Positions 5,554 through 6,503 of a stretch of 6,503 nt of DNA are shown in pieces; within the stretch, counting starts at the first letter, position 1; the number at the start of each line of letters is the position of its first letter. The notes under the pieces are model-generated. The model did not search any database. It saw only the letters and a list, made by a program, of their open reading frames with translations, and was not told the origin of the DNA. Source of the DNA: Clostridia bacterium (GTDB taxonomy: Bacteria; Bacillota_A; Clostridia; Oscillospirales; CAG-272); the NCBI GenBank assembly GCA_017472105.1, contig JAFUQY010000398.1, forward strand, positions 1-6,503, in the 5' to 3' direction. The position numbers and the translations under genes are program-made.

Positions 5554-6503
5554 TTGCGTTATACCCCGGATGTGTCACGGGGGCACCGTCTCCTTCAATT
5601 TTCATACTGCCGTTCTGATCCACGCGTCCGATGCAGAGGGATCCGGCGGCAAAGTCACGGGTGTTTTTCCATGTAATGACGGAACCGCTGTTGGCGTTGT
5701 ACGTTCCCTGCGCCATCATGTATGTGCCGTCCCCGGTTTCCGCGACGATGCAGCAGCCACCTGCACGGATTCTGCGGATTTCGGTAAAGTTTTCGGCGCG
5801 CTTGAGTCCCATGGAGATATCGCCGACGAGCTTTACGGTGTTGTCGTTCATCAGCAGGACGATTGTACGGTCACACGCGGCAATGTCGATGACACCGGTG
5901 ATGCCGTCAACGTCGCACTGACTGCTGGTGTTGGATCCGCAGGCGTACAGGGTTCCGTCGGAGCGAAGTCCCACGGTGAAGTCCGCTCCTGCCGCGGCTT
6001 TGACCACGTTCGTCCATGCACTTGTATCACACTGACCGGATGCGTTCGATCCGACAGCGGTTACCGTGCCGTCGTTGTGACAGAGGACTGCGTGATCCCG
6101 TCCGATATCAATCTGCACGATATCGCTGACTGCGGGAAGGCTGAGCAGTTTGTTGTGTCCCGTGCCGGAGAGTGCATGCACCGTGCCGTTTTTCGTCAGC
6201 GCGATTGCCATGTTCTCGGATGCGGCAACGGATACGGCATCGGTCACGGTTTCGATCGTTCCGCCGGTGATGCGGTAGGCTTCCTTATACAGATCCAGTT
6301 CGCGGGCGTGGTAGGTGCGTTTCTGATCCGCCGTCAGCAGGAACCAGACGTACCCGAGATTCTGGCGGATGCTTTCGTCTTCCCCGTCAATCTCCACAGC
6401 GGAGGTATCGCTGCCCATGAGGGAGGAGAAGTAAATCACGCCGGCAGTGTCATCGCGGATGGTTGCGTAGTCGATCATCGCCTGCATGGATTTCGTCCGG
6501 CTC
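5543..6503 (-). CDS. RCC1-repeat (beta-propeller) protein, 5' partial
   Basis: The frame is open to the edge of the window. An ATG at 6487 has no ribosome site and codons before it continue without a stop, so the true start is probably outside. Numbered from that Met, 314 residues are visible. Residues 1-75 are a mostly helical region rich in Tyr, Asp and Glu with no recognised domain. From about 84 to 303 there are roughly six RCC1-type blades of 35-40 residues with the pattern AAG-x-(D/H)-x-x-(V/I)-x-L-x-x-(D/N)GT(V/L)-x-(A)-x-GSN, best seen at 123-161 and 162-198, which end in GSNASGQCD and GSNTSSQCD. RCC1-like repeats in bacteria commonly form extracellular beta-propellers for protein binding; a signal or membrane segment would have to lie upstream. 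Its last codons overlap the start of the transglutaminase protein by 11 nt, so the two are co-transcribed. Binding partner unknown. Confidence 0.8.
   Translation of the reverse strand, partial: SRTKSMQAMIDYATIRDDTAGVIYFSSLMGSDTSAVEIDGEDESIRQNLGYVWFLLTADQKRTYHARELDLYKEAYRITGGTIETVTDAVSVAASENMAIALTKNGTVHALSGTGHNKLLSLPAVSDIVQIDIGRDHAVLCHNDGTVTAVGSNASGQCDTSAWTNVVKAAAGADFTVGLRSDGTLYACGSNTSSQCDVDGITGVIDIAACDRTIVLLMNDNTVKLVGDISMGLKRAENFTEIRRIRAGGCCIVAETGDGTYMMAQGTYNANSGSVITWKNTRDFAAGSLCIGRVDQNGSMKIEGDGAPVTHPGYNANGQ

Noticed and set aside
3388..5676. Long + strand open frames (3388-4404, 4316-4978, 4432-5676) opposite the transglutaminase protein
   Set aside because: They lie antisense to a gene with clear domains and catalytic motifs, have His/Arg/Gly-rich composition typical of reverse-frame reading, and show no ribosome sites or known motifs.
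6485..6487. ATG at 6487 as the start of the RCC1 protein
   Set aside because: No ribosome site precedes it, the frame stays open to the window edge, and the peptide has no signal sequence although the other proteins of the operon are exported.

Overview
The window looks like a chromosomal segment of a Gram-positive, low-to-mid GC Firmicute, most likely an uncultured gut-type Clostridia (Oscillospirales/Christensenellales-like). This is inference. It rests on the MBOAT + DHHW-family pair, AGGAGG-type ribosome sites, a textbook SigA promoter (TTGAAA-17-TATACT), a lipobox lipoprotein, surface proteins with Ig-like and transglutaminase-like domains, and a base composition that by eye is in the mid-to-upper 50s percent GC. 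No RNA gene, mobile element, CRISPR array or phage gene was seen.

Left part (1-1170, + strand): the last 37 codons of an MBOAT O-acyltransferase (AlgI-like), followed after 1 nt by a membrane-anchored DHHW/AlgJ-AlgX-like SGNH-type protein. Together they look like an export-linked O-acetylation pair acting on a cell-envelope polymer. A hairpin with T-tracts on both strands (1165-1214) ends this operon and the convergent one.

Middle part (1213-2624, - strand): a two-gene operon with its own SigA promoter. It encodes an SDR oxidoreductase, then a COG2220-type metallo-beta-lactamase-fold hydrolase whose ribosome site overlaps the SDR stop codon. Both proteins are probably cytoplasmic and their substrates cannot be read from sequence.

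Right part (2657-6503, - strand): three surface-protein genes in a row. First is a 5'-truncated RCC1-repeat (beta-propeller) protein. It overlaps by 11 nt a 757-residue type II membrane protein made of an acidic cytoplasmic tail, one membrane helix, seven alternating Ig-like modules and a C-terminal transglutaminase-like domain with an intact Cys-His-Asp triad. Thirty nucleotides further on is a small lipoprotein with an internally duplicated domain, then an intrinsic terminator. The tight packing suggests one transcript and possibly a shared cell-surface job. The operon promoter lies outside the window.

There is no gene-free stretch longer than 300 bases. The largest gap (2563-2697) holds the lipoprotein-operon terminator and the SDR promoter and leader.
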